This document shows, one piece after another, positions 34,454 through 43,707 of a stretch of 64,000 nucleotides of DNA. Under the pieces are notes generated by a model. That model saw only the letters and a list, made by a program, of their open reading frames with translations, made no database searches and was not told the DNA's origin. Origin of the DNA: Caballeronia arationis (lineage in GTDB: Bacteria > Pseudomonadota > Gammaproteobacteria > Burkholderiales > Burkholderiaceae); assembly GCF_001544975.2 (NCBI RefSeq), contig NZ_FCOG02000002.1, positions 124,001 to 188,000 of the forward strand, read 5' to 3'. Position 1 is the stretch's first letter. Every line of letters begins with the position of its first letter. The translations under genes were made by a program, and so were the position numbers.

Positions 34454-35434
34454 ATGGCGAAAGTGGTTAAGTTTTACGCAACGGGCGGCCCCGAGGTTCT
34501 TCGGTTCGAAGACGTCGAGGTAGGAGAGCCGGGTCCGGGAGAGGTTCGCGTCCGGCACGCGGCCGTGGGTCTCAACTTTGCCGACACCTACTTTCGCGGG
34601 GGCACCTATACGGTTCCGCTGCCCTCCGGAATCGGCAACGAGGCAGCGGGCGTGGTCGAGGCGATCGGTGCCGGCGTGACTGATCTGGCCGTCGGGGACC
34701 GTGTGACCTACACGGGTTTCATCAACACGCTGGGCGCATACAGCACTGAGCGGCTGATATCTGCCGCATTGCTCATCAAGCTGCCGGAGGCCATCGCTTG
34801 CGAGACGGCTGCGGCGATGACGATGCGAGGCCTGTCCGCCGCTTACCTCGTGCGGCGGATCTACCCTTTCAAGGCCGGCGAAACCGTGCTGCTTCATGCC
34901 GCAGCAGGCGGAGTCGGCATGATCGTTTCGCAGTGGGCGAAGTTGCTCGGGCTCACGGTGATCGGAACGGTTTCGACCGACGCGAAGGCCGAAGTGGCGC
35001 GCGCCCACGGCTGCGATCACACGATCAACTACAGCCATGAAGACGTGGCAAAGCGGGTGCGCGAACTGACGAATGGAGTGGGCGTGTCCGTGGTCTTCGA
35101 CAGCGTGGGCAAGGTCACCTTCATGTCCTCGCTGGACTCGCTCAAGCGTCGCGGCCTGATGGTTTGCGTCGGCACGGCTTCGGGCACGATCCCGCCGTTC
35201 GATCCGCAAATACTGGCCCGCAAGGGATCGCTCTACCTGACGCGCCCTGGCCTCGCCGACTACATTGCCGATCCGGCCGAAAAGGCGGAACTGGTCGATG
35301 AACTGTTTGGCCACGTGGCGGCGGGCCGTATCCGCATCGAGATCAATCAACGGTATGACTTGCAGGACGCCGTTCAGGCCCATCGGGACCTGGAGTCCAG
35401 AAAGACCACGGGCTCATCCATCTTCGTGATTTGA
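34454..35434 (+). CDS. qor: Zinc-independent NADPH:quinone oxidoreductase (MDR family)
   Basis: 326 aa, with ACAGGAG before the ATG. The MDR N-terminal domain (VRHAAVGLNFADTYFRGG; GIGNEAAGVVEAIGAGV) and the NADPH-binding AAAGGVGMIVSQWAKLLG are clear, and the zinc ligands of alcohol dehydrogenases are absent. It reduces quinones or enones. Quinone-reductase homologues in catabolic clusters may act on enoyl intermediates, so the real substrate could differ from quinones. Confidence 0.85.
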   Translation: MAKVVKFYATGGPEVLRFEDVEVGEPGPGEVRVRHAAVGLNFADTYFRGGTYTVPLPSGIGNEAAGVVEAIGAGVTDLAVGDRVTYTGFINTLGAYSTERLISAALLIKLPEAIACETAAAMTMRGLSAAYLVRRIYPFKAGETVLLHAAAGGVGMIVSQWAKLLGLTVIGTVSTDAKAEVARAHGCDHTINYSHEDVAKRVRELTNGVGVSVVFDSVGKVTFMSSLDSLKRRGLMVCVGTASGTIPPFDPQILARKGSLYLTRPGLADYIADPAEKAELVDELFGHVAAGRIRIEINQRYDLQDAVQAHRDLESRKTTGSSIFVI

Positions 35435-35715
35435 GGATCCCGTCGCACTGAAAAGCCATCGGTCTATCGCTTTGGTTGCGCCCACCATGCCGAGGAGCGC
35501 ATTGCTACGTCGGTCGCATTACTCGTGTAGCGTGTCGTAACGTTAGGCCAACGGACGAGTAAAATCTCGATGGGGCGTGAGCTTTTATATGGAGATATTC
35601 CCTGCCGGGAGGCGGCGAATGTAAGCTTTACACCATCGATTCGGCCTTGGCGTCACGCATCGCGCGAACATTTCGGGCGCTGACGGTTCTTTCCACTCTT
35701 ATGCGGAGAACGAGG

Positions 35716-36522
35716 ATGCATGACCTAATTAAGTCTACGCTGAAGGATATCTTGCCTCCGGCGCTCGTGCGACTTCTGAAACCCCGAAGCGAGCCAGTCG
35801 ATGCGTGGGGAACCGTCAAATATGGAGTGTCCGGGTTGCGGCTTCCGGAAGGGAAGCGCTTTGAATACCGGCCTGTGGTGGCGGACCGTGAAGTATGCAT
35901 GCAGATCTTCTTTCGACGCGATTACGCGACGGACAATCTCCGCCGCTCGAAAGAGATTCTCGACTTTTACCGTGCTTGCCCGGATCCGATCATCGTCGAC
36001 GCCGGCGCCAATATCGGGGCGGCCGCGGTCTGGTTCTCGCTCACTTATCCCAAGGCCAGGATTCTCGCCATCGAACCGGACTCATCGAACTTCGAATTAC
36101 TCCAGCGCAATTCGAAGCCCTTCCCATCGATCGTCCCAGTGAACGCGGCTATCGCAGCGACGAGGGGCACCCTTTATCTGGATGATCCGGGCGTCGGCGC
36201 ATGGGGATACCGTACGCGGGAGAATCCCACCGAGCGGTCCTACGCCGTCGAGGCGCTGACGCTTGAAGACGTGATGGCCAAATCGAGCGGAACGCCGTTC
36301 ATTCTGAAGATAGACATCGAAGGCGCCGAGTCGGATCTGTTTTCAAGGCACTCCGAAGAACTGAACAAGTTTCCATTGGTGATCATCGAGCTGCATGACT
36401 GGATGCTTCCGCGTGAATCGAATAGTCGCAACTTCCTGAAGTGGCAGGTTGAAATGGAACGGGATTTCGTTCATTTCGGGGAGAACATTTTCTCTATCTC
36501 CAACTCGATCCGGCCGGCGTGA
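35716..36522 (+). CDS. FkbM-family methyltransferase
   Basis: 268 aa from the ATG at 35716, which has GGAG in the preceding codons; in-frame starts at 35701 and 35647 are possible. The SAM-binding core is DAGANIGAAAVWFSLTYPKA followed by ILAIEPDSSNFELLQRN, and the FkbM signature ILKIDIEGAESDLF and VIIELHDW are present. FkbM enzymes O-methylate sugars, lipids or polyketides. It stands alone, is somewhat less GC-rich than its neighbours and may have been acquired by transfer. Confidence 0.85.
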   Translation: MHDLIKSTLKDILPPALVRLLKPRSEPVDAWGTVKYGVSGLRLPEGKRFEYRPVVADREVCMQIFFRRDYATDNLRRSKEILDFYRACPDPIIVDAGANIGAAAVWFSLTYPKARILAIEPDSSNFELLQRNSKPFPSIVPVNAAIAATRGTLYLDDPGVGAWGYRTRENPTERSYAVEALTLEDVMAKSSGTPFILKIDIEGAESDLFSRHSEELNKFPLVIIELHDWMLPRESNSRNFLKWQVEMERDFVHFGENIFSISNSIRPA

Positions 36523-36794
36523 GCGGCTGCGCCGGGATCGTCTCTGGCACCAGATACGCAGGCGGGCGAAATGGCATGTGCGTCGCTGCACATGCAGTCG
36601 CGTGAGAGCGCGTAGTCACGTTCCGTGCCCCAGAGCAACCTGCACATTTCATTTTGGTAATGGCAGCGTCAGCATCGCGCCAGGCGTCGCGACGCAGAAT
36701 GAACCTGCCTGATCGTCATCGACGACGAGAGGGATCGAAGGCCTCGATCACAACGAACGAGGCCAGTAGAAACCTACAATCGAGGAACATCGTC

Positions 36795-37091
36795 ATGAAA
36801 ACGCTCACTTGCATCATTGCTGCACTCGCTCTTGCCGCGCCGCTCACGACCTTCGCTCAAAACACGACGCAGCCGCTGACCCGGGCCCAGGTGCGAGCCG
36901 ACCTGGTCCAGCTTGAAAAAGCCGGCTATCGGCCAAGCATGAACGACCCGTACTATCCGCAGAAAATCCAGGCCGCCGAAGCGAAGGTTCAGTCGATGAA
37001 TGCCTCGCAGGGTGGATACGGTGGAAGCGCGGACGGCACGGCATCCGGCAGACCGGCGATCCAGGGCGGGATCGAAGCGCACTCCATCTAA
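36795..37091 (+). CDS. DUF4148 exported protein
   Basis: 98 aa from the ATG at 36795 with GAGGA upstream. A signal peptide (MKTLTCIIAALALAAPLTTF, then AQN) is followed by QPLTRAQVRADLVQLEKAGY and YYPQKIQAAEAKV, the DUF4148 pattern that is abundant in Burkholderiaceae. The tail is Gly/Ser-rich. A periplasmic location is expected; the function is unknown. Confidence 0.85.
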   Translation: MKTLTCIIAALALAAPLTTFAQNTTQPLTRAQVRADLVQLEKAGYRPSMNDPYYPQKIQAAEAKVQSMNASQGGYGGSADGTASGRPAIQGGIEAHSI

Positions 37092-37262
37092 TACGGTCAT
37101 TGATGGCAAACGGTGTGTCGACGGATGAGGGCGGGCGGCTCGGCGATTGTGCTGTCCGTGCTCCTTCTTGCGAACCGCGCCGTCGGCCATATTTCGCACG
37201 TTTCAGCGCGCTGGATGCTCGATACCGCTGCGGACTGTCCGACACAGGACTCATCGGCGGAT

Positions 37263-37500
37263 CTAACCCGTGCTTGACTAGCGCGATGCTGCATCCGCGC
37301 ACGACGTCTTCGATATGCAGCGTCGTGCCGTCCATGCCGGCCACGGCATTAACGAGACTGAGTCCGAGTCCGCTTCCCGGAGGATGCCGATGCCATTCAC
37401 GTCGCGGAAGAGTTCGAGATGAACGTGTCCGCCGGCGGGAGCGAACTTGATGGCGTTCTCCGTGAGATTGGCGATCGCCTCGAATAGCAGACTGGCGTCG
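37263..37500 (-). pseudogene. Remnant of a sensor histidine kinase C-terminus
   Basis: On the minus strand an N-box block (LFEAIANLTENAIKFAPAGG then HVHLELFRDVNG) in one frame is followed, in a different frame, by the G2 block (GSGLGLSLVNAVAGMDGTTL, HIEDVVRGCSIALVKHG). The intervening D-box/G1 segment is missing. No intact start, dimerisation domain or sensor is left. It fills part of the 598-bp gap between the DUF4148 and uppP genes; the remainder shows no gene. Confidence 0.7.
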
Positions 37501-37689
37501 CCAGGGGTGCACCCTGCGCTTCAGGCCAATCATGATGACGGCGCTTGCCGCCTTGTGGTTCGACAGGCTCTCGCACTGGCTCGCCGCGCGGCGTTCCGGC
37601 CGCCCAGTCGCCGAACGAGCGGCGATGCACTGATATGTCATCGCGAACGTGGTAGGTTCGCCATCTCAACTTAACCTGTCGAGGAACTC

Positions 37690-38514
37690 GTGGATCTCGT
37701 GTTATTAACCAAGGCCGCCATCATGGGCATCGTGGAAGGGCTGACCGAATTTCTGCCCATTTCATCGACTGGTCACCTGATTCTGGCTGGCTCGCTTCTC
37801 GGGTTCACCAGCGAGAAGGCGAAAGTGTTCGACATCGCGATACAGACAGGCGCGATCTTTGCCATCATCCTGTATTACTGGCGCCGTCTCATGGATGCCG
37901 CCGCCGGCCTTGCGGGCGACGGACGGTCCCGGCGCTTCGTCGCGAACGTGCTGATCGCGTTCATTCCCGCGGTGATCCTCGGGCTTCTGTTCGGCAAGGC
38001 CGTCAAGGCGCATCTCTTTACGCCGACTGTCGTGGCGACCTCTTTCATTGTCGGCGCGTTCGTCATTCTCTGGGCCGAGCGTCGGCCGGCGAGCACGGCG
38101 CGCATTCATTCCGTTGACGACATGTCGCCGGTCGATGCGTTCAAGGTCGGATTGATCCAGTGTCTTGCGCTCATACCGGGGGTGAGCCGCTCCGGTTCGA
38201 CCATCATCGGTGGCATGCTGATCGGCCTCTCCCGCAGCACGGCGACGGAGTTCAGCTTCTTCCTCGCGATTCCCACGCTGATCGGCGCCGGCGCGTACAG
38301 CCTTTACAAGGAACGTGCGTTGCTGACCATCGCGGACGCGCCGCTTTTCGCGGTCGGACTCGCGTTTTCCTTTATCAGCGCATGGCTCTGCATTCGCTGG
38401 CTCCTGCGCTATGTGGCGACGCATAACTTCGTGCCTTTCGCGTGGTATCGGATCGCGTTCGGCATCGCGGTGCTGATTACCGCGCACATGGGTCTCGTCA
38501 ACTGGGCAGACTGA
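37690..38514 (+). CDS. uppP: Undecaprenyl-diphosphatase (UppP/BacA)
   Basis: 274 aa, GTG start with GAGGA upstream. The catalytic signatures [15 protein letters not shown] near residue 16 and [15 protein letters not shown] near residue 161 are intact, and about eight transmembrane helices are visible. It dephosphorylates undecaprenyl diphosphate at the periplasmic face to recycle the peptidoglycan lipid carrier, and extra copies give bacitracin resistance. Secondary copies are common in this group. Confidence 0.92.
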   Translation: MDLVLLTKAAIMGIVEGLTEFLPISSTGHLILAGSLLGFTSEKAKVFDIAIQTGAIFAIILYYWRRLMDAAAGLAGDGRSRRFVANVLIAFIPAVILGLLFGKAVKAHLFTPTVVATSFIVGAFVILWAERRPASTARIHSVDDMSPVDAFKVGLIQCLALIPGVSRSGSTIIGGMLIGLSRSTATEFSFFLAIPTLIGAGAYSLYKERALLTIADAPLFAVGLAFSFISAWLCIRWLLRYVATHNFVPFAWYRIAFGIAVLITAHMGLVNWAD

Positions 38515-38522
38515 AGAGGCCA

Positions 38523-38555
38523 GGGCGGCCTGCTTCGTTACTGGCGAGGCCGCCC
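38523..38555. terminator. Hairpin after uppP
   Basis: Perfect 9-bp arms GGGCGGCCT and AGGCCGCCC with a 15-nt loop, 8 bp after the uppP stop; no T-run. The following 260 bp up to the flavin reductase stop hold no gene that I can support. Confidence 0.45.
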
Positions 38556-38817
38556 GTCAGCACGCACGCTTGCTTTCGCGGCGACATGCAAGCTGATGGC
38601 TCTAGCTTCGCGCCAGAACCCTCAAGGACGTCTTCGAGAAGCGTGCTCACTGATCGCGGCACGCTCGATGGCAATGGCCCGTCGATCATGCGATCAAGGC
38701 GCACGGCCGAATCGACTTGATGCATGAACACCGCGGGTTCAATGGCAATCTCACTGCTTGAGCGTCTCCATGTTGACGAGTGAGACCGGTTGGCGGCCAC
38801 ATCATCAACGTTTCATG

Positions 38818-39357
38818 TCAGTTGCTGCGATGGCCGCTCCGCGGAACTCGATGAAAATTGCGATCGAAGTAGACCAGACTATCCCCATCGTTACGTACCC
38901 TGATCTCGGTCGTTTCGACGAACATGACGGCGTGCGAACCGACCTCCTTCGCTTCGACGATCGTGCCTTGCAGACTCGCCAGCGCTCCGCGCAGCACCGG
39001 GGCACCGTTCTCACCATCGTCCCACACGGGCAGCTGAAAGCGCTCTTCCATGGAGAGCCCGGTCAGGCCGGCGAAGTGTCGGGCGATGCCTTCCAGGCTA
39101 GCGGGAAGGACGTTGATGCACACCTTTCGATTGCCGTCGAACACTGCGTGCATCGCGCTCGACCGGTTCAGGCACACGAGGAGCGTCGGCGGCGCATCCG
39201 TCACCGAGCAGACCGCGCTTGCCGTTATGCCGCACCGGCCGTGCGGACCCGCCGTGGTGATGACGTTGACCGCGGCACCGAGATGGGCCATCGCCTGGCG
39301 AAACTGCTGCCGGGCATGATCGAGTTCGACGGGAGCGTGCACTGGATTGGCGGACAT
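38818..39357 (-). CDS. iacG: Flavin reductase of the indole-3-acetate pathway (IacG-like)
   Basis: 179 aa from the ATG at 39357 with AGGAG upstream. It is an HpaC/RutF-type flavin reductase: QAMAHLGAAVNVITTAGPHG, CGITASAVCSVTDAPPTLLV and FAGLTGLSMEERF. It uses NAD(P)H to supply reduced flavin to an acyl-CoA-dehydrogenase-like monooxygenase, here IacA at the head of the same leftward operon. It is the last gene of iacA-B-I-H-E-G. Confidence 0.85.
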   Translation of the reverse strand: MSANPVHAPVELDHARQQFRQAMAHLGAAVNVITTAGPHGRCGITASAVCSVTDAPPTLLVCLNRSSAMHAVFDGNRKVCINVLPASLEGIARHFAGLTGLSMEERFQLPVWDDGENGAPVLRGALASLQGTIVEAKEVGSHAVMFVETTEIRVRNDGDSLVYFDRNFHRVPRSGHRSN

Positions 39358-39455
39358 GAATTGGTCTCCTGTTTGGCTTTCAATCGAAAAAATGAGCAGA
39401 CGGATGTTTGCTACGGCCGCCTGAGCAGCGCGGTCGTTCGCCCGGGCACGACTTT

Positions 39456-40199
39456 TCAGCGCATGAACAGGCCGCCGTTCACATCCCAGCACGCTCCGTT
39501 TGCGAAGTAGGCGTCGGCGGAAGCGAGCAGCACGGCGACATCCGCAATATAAGTTGCGGAACCCAGCCTTCCCACGGGAATGCCCGCGATCACCTTCTGC
39601 AACTTGTCTGCGGGAACGCTCTCGTGAACGACAGGCAGGTCCAGCGGTCCCGGTGATATGGCGTTGACCGTGACGCCATAGGGAGCGAGATCGCGCGCAA
39701 AGACTTTCGTCAGCGTGATGGCGCCGCCTTTCGCAGCGGCATAATGGGCGCCCGTGGCGGAGCCGCCATTTTGTCCCGCGAGAGACGCGATATTGACGAT
39801 GCGCCCCGCGCCCCGATCAGCGAAATGCTGTCCGAACACCTGGCAGCCGAACAGGACGCTTCGCAGATTCACGTCGATGACCTGATCGAACTGCTCGGCC
39901 GTGATCTCCATCACCGGAATGACCTTCGATGCGCCGGCGTTGTTGACGAGCACATCGATCGAGCCCCAGCGTTCGAGCAGCGCTTCGCGCGCGGCTTCGA
40001 AGTCTCTCTTGGACGTCACATCGATGCGGATCGCACACGCGCTCGATCCATCCTGGCTCAGTTCGCGCGCAAGTGCCTGCGCCGGCTCGATGGCGATATC
40101 GGCCAGCGCGACCCTGTAGCCCGCTTCATGAAAGCGCCGGGCGACGACTGCACCCAATCCGCGCGCCGCGCCCGTAACGACGACTGTTCGGTTCGACAT
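39456..40199 (-). CDS. iacE: Short-chain dehydrogenase/reductase (IacE-like)
   Basis: 247 aa. Rossmann GARGLGAVVARRF, NNAGAS, catalytic Ser in NIASLAG and YAAAKGG (Tyr-x3-Lys) are all present, as is the SPGPL after the fifth strand. In known iac clusters IacE is an SDR acting on an oxidised indole-acetate intermediate. Its place between the amidase and the flavin reductase supports the assignment; the exact step is not provable from sequence. Confidence 0.85.
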   Translation of the reverse strand: MSNRTVVVTGAARGLGAVVARRFHEAGYRVALADIAIEPAQALARELSQDGSSACAIRIDVTSKRDFEAAREALLERWGSIDVLVNNAGASKVIPVMEITAEQFDQVIDVNLRSVLFGCQVFGQHFADRGAGRIVNIASLAGQNGGSATGAHYAAAKGGAITLTKVFARDLAPYGVTVNAISPGPLDLPVVHESVPADKLQKVIAGIPVGRLGSATYIADVAVLLASADAYFANGACWDVNGGLFMR

Positions 40200-40217
40200 A
40201 GTGCTGATTCCTCGGTT

Positions 40218-41366
40218 CTAGTTTGGCGATCGACCGGCGAGCGCGGCCTCGATATGCGCGGCAACGGCACATACCGCTTCATCCTCGCCTTTGCGACCGA
40301 CGATCTGAAGACCCGCTTTGAGCGTCGAGTGTTCGATCGGAACGGGAATGGTGAGCGCGGGATGTCCGCTTAGATTGAATGGCCGAATGAGCGATGACAT
40401 GCCAATGACCGACGTTCCCGCGCGCGCGGATTCAATCGTGATGGGCAGTGCGGGCATCGTGGGGAGCACGAGTACGTCGCACGCGTCGAGTGCGCGGTCC
40501 ACTTCGTTCGTGAACGTCCGTCTCACTTGTTCAGCGGCACTCAGTTCATCCGCGGTCGTATTGGCGGCGGCGCGCAAGCGCGAGTCGATATCGGTCCCGA
40601 GCTTGCCGCAGCTTGCGAGATGACCGAACGCACGCCACGTTTCCGCGTTGATGACCGTGAGGCCTGCAGCGAACGCGCCGGTCATCAACTCAAGTTGCAT
40701 GCTGCGGCTGTCGAAGCCAGCGCGTCGAATCGCCTCGGCGACCGCGCGGGCAATGTCTTCATCCGCATCCACGCCGAGAATGCCTACGCGCGTCTTCGAC
40801 GCATCGCGACGGGCCTTGTCCGCCTGAAACGATGGATCGATGGCCAGCATCACGTCGGTGATCGTGTTCATGTCGCGCGCGAACGGTCCCACACAATCCA
40901 GTGTTGTCAGGTTCGGCGCAACCCCGTCCCGCGACACGCGTCCGAAAGTCGGCTTCAATCCGATGACGCCGCAACATGCGGCGGGCCCGCGAATCGAGCC
41001 GCCCGTATCGGTTCCGAGCGCGGCGTCGACGAGCTTCAGTCCCACGGCTGAAGCCGAGCCGCTCGACGAGCCGCCGGGAATGCGCCTTGCGTCCTGCGGG
41101 TTTTGCGGCGTGCCGCAGAAGTCGTTGATGCCCGTCATGCCAAACGCGAGTTCGTGCATGTTCGTCTTGCCGGTGATTCGCCAGCCCGCATCGAGCAGGC
41201 GCTGCACGACCTCTGCATGGCGCGGCGCAGGCGGTGCGTCGGCGAGTGCGCGGCTTGCCGCGGTCGTCGGATATCCGGCGATATCGATGCTGTCCTTGAT
41301 GGCGATCGTCGGCGCGTCTGCGCGGTCATGTGCGCCGAGATCGAACTTCTTCAGAAACGCGCTCAT
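40218..41366 (-). CDS. iacH: Amidase-signature family hydrolase (IacH-like)
   Basis: 382 aa. The Ser-cisSer-Lys triad is visible: AIKDS (Lys), GGSSSGSA and GTDTGGSIRGPA. IacH is the amidase of indole-3-acetate clusters and is thought to open or deamidate the oxidised indole ring product. The start overlaps the stop of the upstream SnoaL-like gene by 4 bp, so the operon is tightly coupled. Confidence 0.85.
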   Translation of the reverse strand: MSAFLKKFDLGAHDRADAPTIAIKDSIDIAGYPTTAASRALADAPPAPRHAEVVQRLLDAGWRITGKTNMHELAFGMTGINDFCGTPQNPQDARRIPGGSSSGSASAVGLKLVDAALGTDTGGSIRGPAACCGVIGLKPTFGRVSRDGVAPNLTTLDCVGPFARDMNTITDVMLAIDPSFQADKARRDASKTRVGILGVDADEDIARAVAEAIRRAGFDSRSMQLELMTGAFAAGLTVINAETWRAFGHLASCGKLGTDIDSRLRAAANTTADELSAAEQVRRTFTNEVDRALDACDVLVLPTMPALPITIESARAGTSVIGMSSLIRPFNLSGHPALTIPVPIEHSTLKAGLQIVGRKGEDEAVCAVAAHIEAALAGRSPN

Positions 41367-41881
41367 GCCGGAACTCCTCTAGCCGGATTGACTTGCCACG
41401 GTGCATCGAAAAGGCGCTCGGTGCGGAAATGGCGAATCAACCAGGTGCCGTCTCGATCGTCGTGCGCAGGCACGAAGTCGACTTCGAGTCGGGCTGCGAT
41501 CAGCTCCGCTTTGCCATCGACATAACCGGATGCCTGCAACATGATCCAGCGACCCTTGGCCCCGTCCCCTTCGATGTCAATGTGCTCTGAGGTGAGAAAG
41601 TGCACATTGGTGGCGAAATGGGGCGAGGGAGGCAGATAGCGCTTGAGCATGGCGACGATCTGCTCCCCGCCCAGCAAGCGCCCGAACTTGTCCGCATACT
41701 GCGGGCCGATGCCTTCCCACACGGCGTCATCACTGAACAGCCCGGCGAGCGACTCGCCTTCGAGCACCAATGCGGGCACATCGCACAGCGCCATGTATCG
41801 CGAGATGGTCCGACGCACTGCGTTATGCGCTTCCAGAGCGCTGACGCGCGCTTGCAACGCTTCGACGGTCGATTGATTCAT
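41363..41881 (-). CDS. iacI: SnoaL/NTF2-like protein (IacI-like)
   Basis: 172 aa from the ATG at 41881, 4 bp after the IacB stop; a start at 41905 would overlap iacB. RRTISRYMALCDVP, GLFSDDAVWEGIGPQYADKF and HFLTSEHIDIEGD follow the cone-shaped SnoaL/NTF2 fold used by many ring-hydroxylation helper proteins. IacI is a member of known iac clusters with no firmly defined reaction. The position between IacB and IacH is the main support. Confidence 0.8.
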   Translation of the reverse strand: MNQSTVEALQARVSALEAHNAVRRTISRYMALCDVPALVLEGESLAGLFSDDAVWEGIGPQYADKFGRLLGGEQIVAMLKRYLPPSPHFATNVHFLTSEHIDIEGDGAKGRWIMLQASGYVDGKAELIAARLEVDFVPAHDDRDGTWLIRHFRTERLFDAPWQVNPARGVPA

Positions 41882-41885
41882 GACG

Positions 41886-42263
41886 TCACGCGTTGTTGGC
41901 GGCAACGGGCGGAACGCTCAGCGCGCGACCCACGCGTGCTTCGATCTTGCCATAGCGCCACAGGTTGTAGTCGCCCACGGGCGTCGTGCGATACAGATTG
42001 CAGACGGCGACGGCAGTATCTAAGTCGGCCACATCGGCCATGATGTAAAACGTCCATGGCGCACCATCGGCGTTTCCTACGACGAGCCGGTCATCGTCCA
42101 TCACGCCGAGCACGCGCACGTTCTCCATGGCTTCGATCGCACTGAGCATCTTGCCGTACGCTTGCCACACGCCGCCAATCTGCTCGCGCGGCAAGTCGAA
42201 GAAATTCTGCGAGACGCCACAGCAGAACAGCACGCGGAGGGGCAGGTTTCGAGTATCGGTCAT
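41886..42263 (-). CDS. iacB: IacB-like protein
   Basis: 125 aa. FFDLPREQIGGVWQAYGKML, DDRLVVGNADGAPWTFYIMA and RTTPVGDYNLWRYGKIEARV give an alternating strand/helix pattern compatible with a small alpha/beta-barrel protein. It lies immediately after the iacA-type monooxygenase, which is the place and size of IacB in indole-3-acetate clusters. The biochemical role of IacB is unsettled. Assignment rests on context and general resemblance. Confidence 0.72.
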   Translation of the reverse strand: MTDTRNLPLRVLFCCGVSQNFFDLPREQIGGVWQAYGKMLSAIEAMENVRVLGVMDDDRLVVGNADGAPWTFYIMADVADLDTAVAVCNLYRTTPVGDYNLWRYGKIEARVGRALSVPPVAANNA

Positions 42264-42301
42264 GAGTGTTTCGTTCCTTTTGTTCGATGGATGGAAGGGG
42301 C

Positions 42302-43471
42302 TTACAGATAGCCCGGGATCGGCTGAACCCCGACGAACACGGCGCCCGCTCCGTCATAGTTGCCTTCACCCAGGAAGGCGTGCTGCGTGACGACCATGGC
42401 GTCGCGCACGAGGCGCTGCAGCGGATGGTTTCGATAGATCGCCATCGTTCCACCGAGACGATAGGCGCGGCTCACCACGTCTGCGCCTTCTCGCGCGATC
42501 TGCGTGGCCGACAGGCGCAGCAGGCTGACCTGTTCGGGCGTGACGTCGTTGCCCGCGAGGATCGATTGCCAGACTTCATCGGTCGATTCGTAGAAGAACG
42601 CGCGCGCAGAGCGCAGTTGCGCTTCCGCCTTCGCCAGTTCGATGCGGTAGTAGGCGCGGTCGGCGAGTTGCGGCGCGCCGGTCGTCGTCTTGCGGCCGCC
42701 TGCCATGTTGTTGGCGACGTCGAGCGCCGCGCGCGCGAGGCCGAGGTTCACCACCGCGAGGACTTGCGCCGCATAGGCAATGGTCGGATAGCGATAGAGA
42801 GGTTCATCGACCGTTGGCGTTCCGCCACGCACGAAGGTCCAGTCTTCGGCGACGAACTGGTTCGTGACGCGCAGATCGTGGCTGCCCGTGCCTTGCATGC
42901 CGACCACGTTCCAGTTCTCGACGATCTCTACTTGCTCCGGCTTGAACACAGCCGTGCGCGGCTTGCCGAGTGCTTCACCGGGCTTGCCCGTACCAATTCC
43001 GACGCCGAGCCAGTCCGCGCCCTTGCAGCCGCTTGCGAACTTCCACGTTCCGTTGACCCGGTAGCCGCCCGACTCGGGCGTCGCGTTCTGCACGGGGAAG
43101 AGGCCGCCCGCGAACACCTGATCGGGACCATCCGCGTAGATCGCAGCTTGCGTCGCGAGCGGCAATGCGGCGAGATAAAGGTTCGCGGAGCCGAAGCTCG
43201 CGACCCACGCGGCGGAACCGTCTGCGGTCGCGATGCGCTCGATCAGGTTGAGAAATTCGCCGGGCGCGCGTGCATCGCCGCCAAAACGCTTCGGAGTGGC
43301 TGCGCGATAGATGCCCGCACGCTTGAGCTTGTCGATGACATCGCGCGGCACATGCGAAAGCCGTTCGAACTCTTCGCGTCTCTGCGCGATTTCTGCGATC
43401 ACTTCGTCGAGAGTCAGTGCTTCGGTCTGAACGGCGTAGTCTTGCTTGCTGACGGCAGCGGCGAGCGACAT
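42302..43471 (-). CDS. iacA: Indole-3-acetate monooxygenase, acyl-CoA-dehydrogenase-like (IacA)
   Basis: 389 aa from the ATG at 43471 (GGAG upstream). It has the acyl-CoA dehydrogenase fold of two-component flavin monooxygenases (HsaA/IacA type): RFGGDARAPGEFLNLIERIA, GSAAWVASFGSANLYL, NWNVVGMQGTGSHDLRVTNQ and a C-terminal VTQHAFLGEGNYDGAG. IacA performs the first attack on indole-3-acetate, using reduced flavin from IacG. It heads the leftward iacA-B-I-H-E-G operon. Confidence 0.87.
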   Translation of the reverse strand: MSLAAAVSKQDYAVQTEALTLDEVIAEIAQRREEFERLSHVPRDVIDKLKRAGIYRAATPKRFGGDARAPGEFLNLIERIATADGSAAWVASFGSANLYLAALPLATQAAIYADGPDQVFAGGLFPVQNATPESGGYRVNGTWKFASGCKGADWLGVGIGTGKPGEALGKPRTAVFKPEQVEIVENWNVVGMQGTGSHDLRVTNQFVAEDWTFVRGGTPTVDEPLYRYPTIAYAAQVLAVVNLGLARAALDVANNMAGGRKTTTGAPQLADRAYYRIELAKAEAQLRSARAFFYESTDEVWQSILAGNDVTPEQVSLLRLSATQIAREGADVVSRAYRLGGTMAIYRNHPLQRLVRDAMVVTQHAFLGEGNYDGAGAVFVGVQPIPGYL

Positions 43472-43539
43472 GGGCGTCTCCGTATCTTTGGTGTTGGTGA
43501 GTAGGTGGGGAAGGGGTGCGAAGCTCAACACGTTGAACC

Positions 43540-43563
43540 CAGTTTAGAAACGCAAAAATGCCG
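43540..43563 (-). promoter_or_regulatory. Possible weak copy of the iac/cat operator before iacA
   Basis: Read towards iacA, GGCATTTTTGCGTTTCTAAA resembles the T-rich half of the better site at 57415 (GGCATTTTTGGCTCGAATTT) but lacks the ATTTGAC core. It lies about 70 bp upstream of iacA. Low confidence. Confidence 0.25.
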
Positions 43564-43707
43564 GAGCAATTGGGAAGAGACCACGGCGCACAAGGCAATT
43601 CCTGACCTGGGTAAAGAAATCTTTAGCGATGCCGCGAGAAGCCGATGGTATGGTGCAAGCTGGGTCACAAGGCTCCTTCCCGAAACATGCGTAATGGGTT
43701 GCTCTCC

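Noticed and set aside
38498..38800. 100-codon leftward frame after uppP
   Set aside because: It overlaps the uppP end and the terminator-like hairpin, has no ribosome-binding site and no recognisable domain.
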